Positions 1-8,501 are shown, numbered from the stretch's first letter. The stretch: 64,000 nt of DNA from an uncultured SAR86 cluster bacterium (GCA_902511575.1 CABXFU010000001.1:1-64000); one strand, 5' to 3'. A program made the numbers and translations. Notes: generated by a model from the letters alone, not told the origin.

Positions 1-1
1 T

Positions 2-1105
2 GGCAGTAGCAGTAGTTCCTCAAGCAGTAGCAGTTCCTCTGGCAGTAGCAGTTCCTCATCACCAGGCTCTTCGGAAGGAAGTTCAACTGGCATGCAAAGC
101 ACAGCAAGACGTTTTGATGTCTATATGGCAGGTATTATTGGGTTTCAGGATGACGAATCAGCAAACGATCAATTAGCTTCAATCAGAACACAAGCTTCTA
201 ACTTACCAGAAATAATCTATTTTTCATCCCTTGGTGATGTAGAGCTAGAAGCACCACTGAGTATTGCAGCTTTCCCAACAAATAATTTCACAACAAATTG
301 GAGCAAAGTTGATACTGGTAACTGGGTTCTTAGTTTTGGCGATGAGTTTCTCACTAATACACCTGTTACGTATACTTCTCGGTCTGAATTCAGTATGAAT
401 CTTCAAGATGATGGTGCCCAGATTGATGGAGGCTCTGCAGGTAATGCAGATAGTATGAGTGGTCTATTTGTAAGCTATAACAGCTCAGATTCAACTGATG
501 TAGATCTTTACCAATCTATGCCAGAGAACACGAGCTATTCAACTTGGGGGTTCTGGAGCTTATCTGCCTCAGATGCTGCTAGTGCAACAGACTCAGTTAG
601 TGCTTCGGTGAATACTGGTTTTTGGGTGGCAGGCGAGGGAATTTCTTTTAGTGATCTTCCTACTTCTGGCTCTGCAAGTATGAGCGGCACTGCTTTGATG
701 GATGTGGCTTATCGCTATGATCAATCTGGTTCTAACTATGGTGTTCAAAGATATCAAACAACGGCTGATGTAGCTGCAACTTTTAATTGGGGCTCTAGTA
801 GCTGGTCTGGCACTATGACTGTTAGTAATTTTGATCAAGATAACCCGATAGTAAGCAATGCAGGCTTTACATCTTTCTTATTTGAACTTGATCCAAGTTC
901 AAATACTTTTTATAGCGCTGATTCAACTGATGTTTTAGACAATGCTTGGCAGGGTGGTGCTTCTGTAGCTGGGCAATTTTTCGGAGACTCCTCACCTGAG
1001 CAAACTGGTGGGACTATTAATATGAATCTTTATAAATCTGGCTCCACTGATACGAGCGGTGCAAATGATTTTTATGTTGCAGAGGGCATTTACCTACTTG
1101 ATTAA
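2..1105 (+). CDS. Partial Ser-rich surface protein with a TbpB-like C-terminal barrel
   Basis: The ORF track starts this at an internal ATG (92), but the frame is open to base 2, so the true start lies left of the window. The first 30 or so residues are almost all Ser and Gly, a flexible linker typical of exported lipoproteins. The rest is rich in Ser, Thr, Gly, Asn and aromatic residues arranged as short beta strands. Near the C-terminus 'GQFFGDSSPEQTGG' resembles the 'G.FYG..A.E.GG' signature of TbpB/FHbp-type eight-stranded barrels. In that family such proteins are surface lipoproteins that bind host or environmental ligands. The ligand cannot be inferred here, and the signal peptide is outside the window. 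Assignment to the fold is moderate; the function is unknown. Confidence 0.6.
   Translation, partial: GSSSSSSSSSSSSGSSSSSSPGSSEGSSTGMQSTARRFDVYMAGIIGFQDDESANDQLASIRTQASNLPEIIYFSSLGDVELEAPLSIAAFPTNNFTTNWSKVDTGNWVLSFGDEFLTNTPVTYTSRSEFSMNLQDDGAQIDGGSAGNADSMSGLFVSYNSSDSTDVDLYQSMPENTSYSTWGFWSLSASDAASATDSVSASVNTGFWVAGEGISFSDLPTSGSASMSGTALMDVAYRYDQSGSNYGVQRYQTTADVAATFNWGSSSWSGTMTVSNFDQDNPIVSNAGFTSFLFELDPSSNTFYSADSTDVLDNAWQGGASVAGQFFGDSSPEQTGGTINMNLYKSGSTDTSGANDFYVAEGIYLLD
5..58 (+). repeat. Three tandem 18-bp repeats encoding a Ser linker
   Basis: Three consecutive 18-base units (5-22, 23-40, 41-58) share the pattern AGCAGTAGCAGTTCCTC with few changes and encode SSSSSS or GSSSSS. They may continue left of the window. 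Because the unit is a multiple of three, copy-number change would alter linker length without breaking the frame. Confidence 0.8.
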
Positions 1106-1195
1106 ATTTTCATATATAGAGGCAAATACTCTGCAAAAGTGGCTTTTAATTAACTAGAGAACTCATAATCCAAATATAAATTATTTACATTTTCC

Positions 1196-1240
1196 GACAA
1201 AATATCGGTTTTCTGTTTATTTTTTGATAAAATATCGATT
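1196..1240. promoter_or_regulatory. Twin 15-bp motif, 30 bp apart, possible operator
   Basis: Two near-identical copies of GAYAAAATATCGRTT lie at 1196-1210 and 1226-1240. Their starts are exactly 30 bp apart, about three helical turns. Each has partial dyad symmetry (CCGA..TCGG around the first, GATA..TATC in the second). They sit 56 bp upstream of the preferred ATG (1296) of the metallopeptidase gene. This suggests a dimeric regulator binding one face of the helix, but the sequence is AT-rich and no regulator is identified. Confidence 0.4.
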
Positions 1241-1295
1241 TATTTATTATTAATTTCATTATTTATTTTTATAAACATTGACTTACTGCTCTAAT

Positions 1296-3371
1296 ATGAA
1301 AAATCTATATCTTTATATCTTAACTTCAACATTTATCTTGGCTGGCTGTGGCGGCGGAGGGGGTGGCGGGGGCGATAGCGCAGGTCCAGCACCAACATCA
1401 GTTATATTAACAATAGGACTAACATCTTTTTCCACAGATGAAGATACAACTTATAGAGGTGTATTAAATGCAACAGCAAATGAAACGGTTACATTAAATT
1501 ACGATATTACATCATCTCCTGCAAATGGAGCTCTTACATTATCGTCCAATGGGAATATTGAGTACAACCCTAATACAAATTTTTTTGGTTCTGATGAATT
1601 TCAATACTCGGTAACTGCTGCTGGAACAAATGTTACGAAAAGTGCAACAGTTAGTATTTCAGTTAATCCAGTTAATGACCCACCTTCAATCACACTAACT
1701 CAGCTTGCTGCAGATGATAGTACAGACTACCCTCTTTTTATTTCAGACTCTGGTTTGCTTGAGGTAGCAATCAACATAGATGATATTGATAATGAAACAT
1801 CATCTTTGACAATTGAAGCTTCAAGCTCTCAGGGCGATATTGAACTTAATTACGATACTGTTCAGTCGACCTCTTCTGCAATAATTGATTTATCTCAAAT
1901 CAACCTATCTGGCAAAGTTGATATTATATTAACAGTTAGTGATGAAGAGTATTCTGTCTCTGATACTTTGAAATTATGGTATGCAAAAAAACTGATCACC
2001 GAGGATGAAAATCTTGTATATACCCTCAAAGGAAATAATTCAGATCCTTCAAGGAAAATTAATAAAGCACTAATAGTCGATTCAATGACAAGTAATTTTA
2101 TCTTACAAGCAGTTAGAGCTAGCTTCAAAGAACTCATTCGTTTCATTGGAGCAAATGACCTAGATGTTTTTATTGACAAATATTTCAATATTTTAGTAAT
2201 TGAATATCCCATTGGCTCATCATCTAGCCTTGGAGTGGAGATTGGTTGCAATGAGACAGATGAAGATATATTTTGTTTTGAAGCAGATTTTATTCAGCGT
2301 GTGAAAGGTGAAACCGCAAAATATTTTAATGATGTTGATGATTATTCCGTTATTACAGGAGTTGATGGAAGAGGCGCTGCATCTGTAAACGACAAGCTTA
2401 GCGTGCAGCCATTAATCAGTGATGATGAAACTGAAATAAATGATCTTTTATACACACTCAAGCATGAGTTTGGCCATACATTTATGGATTTAAATGATGA
2501 GTATACAGATGATTTTAATGTTCTATTTGAATGTATTGATACTACTGATTTACCTGAGCTAGAATGCGGTAACGTTGATAGTACTCCAAACACTTCAACT
2601 CAAAATACTCCTGAGAGCATAAGGTGGAATCATCATTTTACAGATATAAATAATGTGCCTGGTTATGACGAGGCTAACTCTATTACTGGAATCGGTATTT
2701 ATGAGGGCACGTATTATGGAACAGAAGATACATATAGACCATCTTATGAATCTATAATGAATGGCGGGGTTGATAATTCTGATGTTACAGATTATCGGCT
2801 TAGCAGAAAAATAGATAAAGGTGTTGAGTGGGATGCTATAGGTCAAGAAGTTTTTGAGATCAAGTCTTTAATTAATCAAGGAATGCATGATATTAATGTT
2901 GACTTTGATGATAACGGAAATGTAATTGTTACACATGGATTAAATGTATCAGAAAGCGACTATAGTATTAATTGGTATATCGATGGAGTGTTAGACGACT
3001 CCTTGATTAACAACCCATCAGTAACTTTGACGAAAAAAGAATCTGGAGTTTCTTCAGTTGCTTATAGAATTTCTTCCTTAGGCAACACAAAAATTGTAGG
3101 CACTGATGATCCGGCTAAAATCAGAGACTTTTATGATGGACTTTTAAGCAGCTATCCTGATTTTTATTATTGTCGCGAGTCATATATTGATACAGAAGGA
3201 TACAATCAACCCTATTGCAAAGTTACAGCCAGAGTATGGACAACAAGCAGCTCAGTATTTCCTGTTTTTGAAGCCACAATAGATGAAGCGATGAACTATC
3301 CTGACGTTACTTATTTGATTGAGCTGTCTGGTCTTGGAGCTCAATACGCTATTAGATGGGAGAACTTTTAA
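1296..3371 (+). CDS. Lipoprotein with cadherin-like domain and M64-type metallopeptidase domain
   Basis: I prefer the ATG at 1296 over the TTG at 1278 because it gives a clean lipoprotein signal, 'MKNLYLYILTSTFILAGC', with lipobox LAGC and Cys at about residue 18. A run of eight Gly follows, a common outer-membrane lipoprotein linker. Residues of about 40-130 form a tandem-95/cadherin-like beta domain ending in 'VNPVNDPP'. The catalytic part follows, with the zinc motif 'HEFGHTFMDLNDEY' at about residue 390, as in peptidase family M64 (IgA peptidase-like), which reads HExxH...L.DEY. It probably degrades protein at the cell surface; the substrate is unknown. The next gene starts on its stop codon, so the two are likely co-translated. 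It lies inside the predicted integrated element. Confidence 0.8.
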   Translation: MKNLYLYILTSTFILAGCGGGGGGGGDSAGPAPTSVILTIGLTSFSTDEDTTYRGVLNATANETVTLNYDITSSPANGALTLSSNGNIEYNPNTNFFGSDEFQYSVTAAGTNVTKSATVSISVNPVNDPPSITLTQLAADDSTDYPLFISDSGLLEVAINIDDIDNETSSLTIEASSSQGDIELNYDTVQSTSSAIIDLSQINLSGKVDIILTVSDEEYSVSDTLKLWYAKKLITEDENLVYTLKGNNSDPSRKINKALIVDSMTSNFILQAVRASFKELIRFIGANDLDVFIDKYFNILVIEYPIGSSSSLGVEIGCNETDEDIFCFEADFIQRVKGETAKYFNDVDDYSVITGVDGRGAASVNDKLSVQPLISDDETEINDLLYTLKHEFGHTFMDLNDEYTDDFNVLFECIDTTDLPELECGNVDSTPNTSTQNTPESIRWNHHFTDINNVPGYDEANSITGIGIYEGTYYGTEDTYRPSYESIMNGGVDNSDVTDYRLSRKIDKGVEWDAIGQEVFEIKSLINQGMHDINVDFDDNGNVIVTHGLNVSESDYSINWYIDGVLDDSLINNPSVTLTKKESGVSSVAYRISSLGNTKIVGTDDPAKIRDFYDGLLSSYPDFYYCRESYIDTEGYNQPYCKVTARVWTTSSSVFPVFEATIDEAMNYPDVTYLIELSGLGAQYAIRWENF

Positions 3372-3898
3372 TGAAAAATATACAAATAATAATCCTAAGC
3401 TCGCTATTTATAGCTCTACTTGAAGGGAATGATCAAGAGATTCAAAACTTTCAAAATCAAATTACTGAAAAAAAAGATGAAGCGATCTCCCTAAATATTG
3501 ACTTTAACCCCCATACATCACAAATCAAATTATCATTGCCTAGATTAGATTTAATTAAGAGAAAAGATATAGGTATTTCAGATACAAATTATAAAAATGA
3601 TTATGAGAAATCAAGATTTAAAAAACAAATATCTTCAATCCCAAGATCCAGTCAATTTATTATTCACTTAGATAACAATGATAAGATTTATAAAATAACA
3701 AATGTAGGTAATATTTTTGCTTTAGATGTATCACATACTAGGGCTCATGAGAAAAAATTAATACACTCACACTCATCTAGCGCCACTTTAAATTTGAGTG
3801 CCATGGATTTGCGTCAAAATACTTCAATCATATTAGCTACCAAAGAAATAGAGTCTTTTAAAGTTCTTGAAGCTGTTTCATTTGGTCGTAAACCATGA
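3371..3898 (+). CDS. Exported protein of unknown function coupled to the M64 lipoprotein
   Basis: The track starts at 3356, but ATG 3371 overlaps the upstream stop (TAATG), has a GGGAGA-like ribosome site just before it, and yields a signal-peptide-like N-terminus (MKNIQIIILSSLFIALLEG). The mature part, about 155 residues, is hydrophilic and Lys-, Ser- and Ile-rich. It has no cysteines or motif I recognise. The tight coupling suggests a partner, inhibitor or chaperone of the peptidase, which is inference only. Its base composition is even more AT-rich than the downstream chromosome genes. Confidence 0.6.
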   Translation: MKNIQIIILSSLFIALLEGNDQEIQNFQNQITEKKDEAISLNIDFNPHTSQIKLSLPRLDLIKRKDIGISDTNYKNDYEKSRFKKQISSIPRSSQFIIHLDNNDKIYKITNVGNIFALDVSHTRAHEKKLIHSHSSSATLNLSAMDLRQNTSIILATKEIESFKVLEAVSFGRKP

Positions 3899-3935
3899 TT
3901 TTTACTTAAAGAAAACCTAGAACTATGTTTTAACC

Positions 3936-3955
3936 CCAGCATTTGCATTTGCTGG
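3936..3955. other. Small hairpin between coding end and tRNA remnant
   Basis: CCAGCA (3936-3941) pairs with TGCTGG (3950-3955) around an 8-base loop. It lies 38 bp after the stop of the exported protein gene. There is no T-run after it, so a terminator role is doubtful; it may be part of the attachment-site region. Confidence 0.3.
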
Positions 3956-3974
3956 CTTTCAATCAATCAGAGCC

Positions 3975-4018
3975 CTCATAATCCTTGGTCGGAGGTTCGA
4001 GTCCTCCCGGGCCCACCA
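3975..4018 (+). mobile_element. 3' half of a tRNA-Met(CAT) gene; probable attachment site
   Basis: From the anticodon loop CTCATAA (3975-3981) through the T arm GGAGG-TTCGAGT-CCTCC (3991-4007), the acceptor strand CGGGCCC, discriminator A and encoded CCA (4016-4018), this is a standard tRNA-Met 3' half. The D arm, the 5' anticodon-stem strand and the 5' acceptor strand (expected GGGCCCG) are absent in the 80 bases upstream, so it cannot fold into a tRNA. A direct repeat running from anticodon loop to CCA end is the usual core left by tyrosine-integrase insertion into a tRNA gene. Its orientation puts the element to the left (lower coordinates) and the native chromosome to the right. Confidence 0.75.
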
Positions 4019-4033
4019 TTCCTAATAGCAAAA

Positions 4034-4507
4034 TTATTTTTGGTTTATTTCAGCGTAGACTTCGCTTGTGCCATCTTTAAAGAGGATTAAAACTTTGTAT
4101 GGCATCAATCGATCTCCGACTTCCATTCCAGGGGATCCTATAGGCATACCAGGTACTGACAATCCAATGGCGTTAGTATTTTTCTCAGAGAGAAATTGTG
4201 CAATATATTTGCTTGGGACATGCCCCTCAAAAATATAGCCATCTTCAGAGACCGCGGTATGACATGATCTATATTCTGGCTTAATATTAAATTTCTCTTT
4301 GATCTCCACCAGGCTTTGATGGTCTTTTGTGGCTGGATTAAAACCATTACTTTCAAGATGCTTGACCCATTTCTTGCAGCACCCACAAGTTGGAGTTTTA
4401 TGAACTAATAGTGAAAACTGATTATCAATTTCCTGACCTTGAAGTTCAAAGGCGCTCAATGTAATTGAAAATACAAAAAATATTTGGCTAAAAAATTTAA
4501 TATTCAT
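4034..4507 (-). CDS. DUF411 metal-binding periplasmic protein
   Basis: A 157-residue protein with an N-terminal signal peptide (hydrophobic to about residue 22) and the DUF411 hallmarks: 'TPTCGCCKKWVKHLE' around residues 38-50, then 'HTAV..DGYIFEGHVP' and 'PGMPIGSPGMEVGD'. Members of this family sit in copper and other metal resistance settings and are thought to bind metal through the Cys cluster (Cys41, Cys43, Cys44). No copper pump or oxidase is adjacent. It is transcribed toward the tRNA remnant and is the first gene on the presumed chromosomal side. Confidence 0.85.
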   Translation of the reverse strand: MNIKFFSQIFFVFSITLSAFELQGQEIDNQFSLLVHKTPTCGCCKKWVKHLESNGFNPATKDHQSLVEIKEKFNIKPEYRSCHTAVSEDGYIFEGHVPSKYIAQFLSEKNTNAIGLSVPGMPIGSPGMEVGDRLMPYKVLILFKDGTSEVYAEINQK

Positions 4508-4547
4508 TGCCCTATGATACCAAGAATTAGATTGAAGAACTTTAAGC

Positions 4548-5966
4548 TCACGGCATAATCACCGCTTTAGTTTCTAGGCACTCTTCTAGACCATGAAGAC
4601 CATGTTCTCTGCCATTACCAGAAGATTTGTAACCCCCAAAAGGTGCTCCTGTTCCTCTCGCACCGCCATTGATAATGACTTGTCCTGCTCTAATTTTTCT
4701 TGCAACTTTGTTAGCATGCTCGGGTTCACCCTGAACGTATCCGGCTAACCCATATTCAGTATCATTGGCCATCTCGATCGCTTGCTCTTCTGAATCATAT
4801 TTAAGAATTGATAAGACTGGACCAAAAATTTCCTCTCTTGCAATGGTCATGTCATTGGTGACATTTGCAAACACAGTTGGTTTTACATAGTACCCTTTTT
4901 CATAACCCTCAGGCTTTTCAATGCCACCAGCAACCAAGGTTGCCCCTTCCTCAATGCCAATTTTGATCATTCTAAGGATCTTTTCATACTGAGGTTTGTT
5001 CGCAATAGGGCCAATTCTAAATTCTCCCTGTGGATCACCAACAGTTGTACTATTTGCAGTTTGAGCAGCAACTTCGACAGCTTTCTCATAATTTTTCTCA
5101 GAAACCAACATTTTTGTTGGCGCATTACATGACTGTCCTGAGTTTAAGAAGCAATGCCCGGCACCACCTTTCACAGATTTCTCAAGATCCGCAACATCAT
5201 CCAGAATAATATTTGAGGATTTGCCCCCAAGCTCTTGATGCACTCTTTTCACAGAAACAGCAGATGCTTGCGCTACTGCAATTCCAGCTTCGGTTGATCC
5301 TGTAAAAGACATCATGGCAACATCTGGATGGTCTGATAAGGCAGCTCCTACAATCGGACCATACCCATTCACTACATTAAACACACCTGCTGGCACTCCG
5401 GCTTTGTCAAATATCTCGGCAAGCAGGAGTGCACAATATGGAGAAATTTCACTAGGCTTCAACACCATAGAACATCCAGCCGCAAGAGCAGCTGATGCTT
5501 TGGTAGTAATTTGATTCATGGGCCAATTCCATGGGGTTATCATTCCAATAACACCAATAGGCTCTCTTATTAATGTGTAGTCACCTTCTTTTTTTTCAAA
5601 TTCATATTCTTTTAGAGCATCCAAAGTTTCATGTAAATTTTTAATTCCTGTTGATGCTTGGGCTTTTTGTGATAACCAGGTAGGAGCACCCATTTCTTCT
5701 GTAATAACTTGGACTAAATCATCATAGCGATTTTCATATTCGGTAATAATATTATTTAAGATATCAATGCGATCTTCTTTTGAGCTAAATTGATATGTTT
5801 GAAAGGCATCAGATGCTGCTGATACTGCTTTATTGATATCCTCTTTTGTTCCAGAAGTAACATGCCCTATGAGCTCTTCATTTGCAGGATTGATAATCTC
5901 AATTCTTTCCTTTGAATCTGATTCAACCCATTGACCGTTTATATAGAAATTTAATTTATCTTTCAT
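4548..5966 (-). CDS. NAD(P)-dependent aldehyde dehydrogenase
   Basis: A 472-residue soluble enzyme of the aldehyde dehydrogenase superfamily, oxidising an aldehyde to its acid. The family signatures are present: 'PWNWPMNQ' in the cofactor domain, 'FTGSTEAG', general-base Glu in 'QELGGKS' (Glu245) and nucleophile Cys in 'NSGQSCNAPT' (Cys280). The C-terminal 'EEIFGPVLSI' and 'PFGGYKSSGNGRE' are also intact. Length is normal. The substrate cannot be read from the sequence; with a carotenoid/stilbene-type oxygenase in the same block, the aldehyde released by that cleavage is one possibility. Confidence 0.92.
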   Translation of the reverse strand: MKDKLNFYINGQWVESDSKERIEIINPANEELIGHVTSGTKEDINKAVSAASDAFQTYQFSSKEDRIDILNNIITEYENRYDDLVQVITEEMGAPTWLSQKAQASTGIKNLHETLDALKEYEFEKKEGDYTLIREPIGVIGMITPWNWPMNQITTKASAALAAGCSMVLKPSEISPYCALLLAEIFDKAGVPAGVFNVVNGYGPIVGAALSDHPDVAMMSFTGSTEAGIAVAQASAVSVKRVHQELGGKSSNIILDDVADLEKSVKGGAGHCFLNSGQSCNAPTKMLVSEKNYEKAVEVAAQTANSTTVGDPQGEFRIGPIANKPQYEKILRMIKIGIEEGATLVAGGIEKPEGYEKGYYVKPTVFANVTNDMTIAREEIFGPVLSILKYDSEEQAIEMANDTEYGLAGYVQGEPEHANKVARKIRAGQVIINGGARGTGAPFGGYKSSGNGREHGLHGLEECLETKAVIMP

Positions 5967-6023
5967 AAGAAGCCCTATTTATTTAATAGCAATCCTAACA
6001 AATTTTTAGTTTAAGTTGGTGTA

Positions 6024-6041
6024 ATACTTGACTCAAAGTAT
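6024..6041. promoter_or_regulatory. Inverted repeat upstream of the aldehyde dehydrogenase gene
   Basis: ATACTT-N6-AAGTAT lies in the 85-bp gap between the end of the 6052-7251 gene and the start of the aldehyde dehydrogenase, both on the minus strand. It could be an operator or a weak terminator hairpin. The arms resemble the TTACTT/AAGTAA repeats at 51617 and 53997 but the spacer differs. Confidence 0.3.
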
Positions 6042-6051
6042 GTTCAAAGAA

Positions 6052-7251
6052 TTACCATGAGCGGGTAATCTGTATAGAGTTGCTAAGACTGTCACTTGGC
6101 AATCCTAGTGTCTTTGATATTTCTTCAAAAACATCGCTTATGAATCCATTGGGTTCTATGTGACCAGCTTCAGGTGCTAATACTCCAACTTCATTTATTC
6201 GACCCTCTGCCAGCATCTTAATGCCACAAGCCAATGGAATGCCAGTAATCTCTCCCATGCCTATATTTTTAATTTGTTCATTCATATCTGAGTCTTCTGT
6301 ATCACTTGGTATGCAAACTCCCACACTTGCAGGCATTCCATTTTTGATGCCATGAGCAAAACCATACATCACTGGAGGATAATCAACGCCTTTATGTCTC
6401 TTTTGACTCGATTGCTCGCCTTCTAGAAAGGAAAATAAATGCGCTGCCTTTTCCTTGCTGAGCAATCTCAAGTTTACTAAACTCATGATAAATTTGAGGA
6501 TGAAAAAGTCAGCATGACCCCCATGAGCGAGATTGATTGAGTCTTGTAGTTTAGGAAAATAATGTGGGAAAGTTACTGCCTCAGGATGGCCAAATATATT
6601 CCCATTAAAATTAGTTAATCCTGGATATTTGACGTTAATTTTCTTAAGGGGTCTGACCATTTTAAACTCTCCATCTTGGAATACTTTAACTCGCCCCGTC
6701 ATCTGTTCAACTCCATGCATCATGGCTGCATTTTCAGATTGTTGCATTGCATTTTCATCTAGCGAGGTTCCACCAATATCCCACCCTGTATAGACTGTAG
6801 TTACTTCATCTAATTCGCGTATAGCAATGAGCGCCATCAAATTAGTTAGTCCAGGGCTCGCACCCAATCCAATCGTAGCTGACACGCCAGCGGATTTAGC
6901 TTTTACATCAAGCTTCATCATATCGATCGTTGGTTCCCAATCGTCACAAATATCAATGTAGTTACAACCTGAAGATATTGCTGCTGAAAGGATTGGAGCT
7001 CCAAACTTAAAATAGGGGCCACATGTATTTACCACAATATTAATATGTTCCATGGCTTGTTTAAGCGCACTAGCATCATTGACATCAAGCCGAATGGCAG
7101 AAACTTTGTGATTTAAACTATCCGCAAAAACTTCGGCAGTCTCCTTATTTATATCGGCGATGATGATTTCTTCAATTGCGCTATAGTTTTGTATGGCTCT
7201 CATGGCATAACGACCCATGCTTCCACAACCACCTATTGCAAGTATTTTCAT
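6052..7251 (-). CDS. Saccharopine dehydrogenase-like NAD(P)-binding oxidoreductase
   Basis: A 399-residue protein opening with a Rossmann fold, 'MKILAIGGCGSMGRYA', followed by the saccharopine-dehydrogenase family layout ('VVNTCGPYFKFGAPI', 'CNYIDICDDWEP', 'GLGASPGLTNLMA'). The family includes saccharopine and lysine 6-dehydrogenases and many uncharacterised enzymes. There is no lysine-pathway neighbour, so a true saccharopine role is not supported. It is divergent from another member of the same superfamily at 7314, with only 62 bp between them. Confidence 0.85.
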   Translation of the reverse strand: MKILAIGGCGSMGRYAMRAIQNYSAIEEIIIADINKETAEVFADSLNHKVSAIRLDVNDASALKQAMEHINIVVNTCGPYFKFGAPILSAAISSGCNYIDICDDWEPTIDMMKLDVKAKSAGVSATIGLGASPGLTNLMALIAIRELDEVTTVYTGWDIGGTSLDENAMQQSENAAMMHGVEQMTGRVKVFQDGEFKMVRPLKKINVKYPGLTNFNGNIFGHPEAVTFPHYFPKLQDSINLAHGGHADFFILKFIMSLVNLRLLSKEKAAHLFSFLEGEQSSQKRHKGVDYPPVMYGFAHGIKNGMPASVGVCIPSDTEDSDMNEQIKNIGMGEITGIPLACGIKMLAEGRINEVGVLAPEAGHIEPNGFISDVFEEISKTLGLPSDSLSNSIQITRSW

Positions 7252-7313
7252 AATTTACTCCAAACCTTATTCACTTTATTATCAGGTAATAAATAACTCA
7301 ACAATTTTTTATT

Positions 7314-8501
7314 ATGGAAAAAGATATAGACATTATCATTTATGGGGCCACCGGGTTTACTGGAAAACTTTGTGTTAAATATTTTCAATCATTAAATACA
7401 ACAGTCACCTGGGCAATGGCTGGAAGAAACTTAATAAAGCTGCAAAAGGTTGCTGATGATCATCAAGCAAAAGTAGAAATTTTATTAGCTGATTCAGATG
7501 ATGAAAGTGCTTTAGATAACTTAACTTCAAGAGCAAGGGTGATTTTATCGACAACCGGACCTTTTCATAGATATGGATCTAAATTGGTAGCATCTTGTAT
7601 CAAGAATCATGCTCATTATGTAGATATTACTGGTGAAAACTTTTGGGTTAAGGGTTTAATAGAGAAGCATCATGCAGAGGCATCAGCAAAAGGTATCAGA
7701 ATTATTCCTTCATGTGGATTTGATTCCATACCATCTGATTTAGGAGCATTTTTTTCAGCTCAAGCTATTGGTAAACCAATTAAAAGAATTGAATCATTTC
7801 ATTCTTATAAGGGAGGCGCATCAGGAGGAACTCTTGAGACAATGTTCTCAATGGGAGAATTAGATCTTGGTGATGATCTCACAAATCCATTTTTACTCAA
7901 TCCAAAAGACTCTTACTCTGATGAGCAAATGCAACTGAGCAGCGACAGAGTTGGCATTGCAAAAAAATCTGAAATTAATGCATGGTCTGGGCCTTTTATC
8001 ATGGCCACTGCAAACACTAGAGTCGTAAGAAGAACGGAGGCATTACTTGCATTAAGGCAGGAATCTTATGGCCCTGATTTTACTTATCAAGAACATGCCT
8101 TTCACAAGAGTTGGTGGAGTGCAGCAAAATCACTTGTCTTAACTGGACTCTCAGTTTTAATACTTCTGTCTCCCTTGAAGAGATTGGTAAAGCCTTTCTT
8201 GCCAAAGCCTGGAGAGGGGCCGTCTGAGACTGTCCAAGAGAATGGATGGTTTGATTGTAAATTTATTGTTGAAGCAAATGATGGCACTAAATCAGTTTTT
8301 AATATGAATGGAAAAGGAGATCCAGGATATAAAGTTACTTCAAAATTAGTTTCTGAATGCGCACTATGTTTAATTGAAGATCAGGACACGCTGCCCGGTG
8401 GAGGCGAATATGGTGGCATTCTTACAAGCGCCTCTGGTTTAGGTGAATCGTTGATCGCAAGACTTAAGAGAGTAGGAATAAACTTTGAAGGACCTCTATA
8501 A
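7314..8501 (+). CDS. Saccharopine dehydrogenase-like / trans-acting enoyl reductase family protein
   Basis: A 395-residue protein with an N-terminal Rossmann motif 'IIIYGATGFTGKL', then 'AGRNLIKLQ', 'TTGPFHRYGSKLV', 'HYVDITGENFW' and 'PSCGFDSIPSDLG'. These match the branch of the saccharopine dehydrogenase superfamily that includes mycobacterial trans-acting enoyl reductases. A hydrophobic segment around residues 272-295 ('LVLTGLSVLILLSPL') suggests membrane association. It probably reduces a lipid- or polyketide-like substrate, but the function is not established. It diverges from the related 6052-7251 gene. Confidence 0.82.
   Translation: MEKDIDIIIYGATGFTGKLCVKYFQSLNTTVTWAMAGRNLIKLQKVADDHQAKVEILLADSDDESALDNLTSRARVILSTTGPFHRYGSKLVASCIKNHAHYVDITGENFWVKGLIEKHHAEASAKGIRIIPSCGFDSIPSDLGAFFSAQAIGKPIKRIESFHSYKGGASGGTLETMFSMGELDLGDDLTNPFLLNPKDSYSDEQMQLSSDRVGIAKKSEINAWSGPFIMATANTRVVRRTEALLALRQESYGPDFTYQEHAFHKSWWSAAKSLVLTGLSVLILLSPLKRLVKPFLPKPGEGPSETVQENGWFDCKFIVEANDGTKSVFNMNGKGDPGYKVTSKLVSECALCLIEDQDTLPGGGEYGGILTSASGLGESLIARLKRVGINFEGPL

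Noticed and set aside
5-58. CRISPR-like repeat
   Set aside because: The units are contiguous, have no spacers, and encode a Ser linker in frame.
1278-1295. TTG start for the M64 lipoprotein
   Set aside because: It adds MTYCSN before a normal lipoprotein signal peptide; ATG 1296 fits better.
1347-1373. G-rich run in the lipoprotein gene as a phase-variation tract or sequencing error
   Set aside because: It encodes an in-frame poly-Gly linker after the lipobox Cys and holds no long homopolymer; the frame continues intact.
3960-4018. Complete tRNA gene
   Set aside because: The D arm, 5' anticodon strand and 5' acceptor strand are missing, so it cannot be a working tRNA.
7252-7313. Operator in the divergent saccharopine-like promoter
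   Set aside because: Only AT-rich sequence with no clear dyad or repeat was seen.
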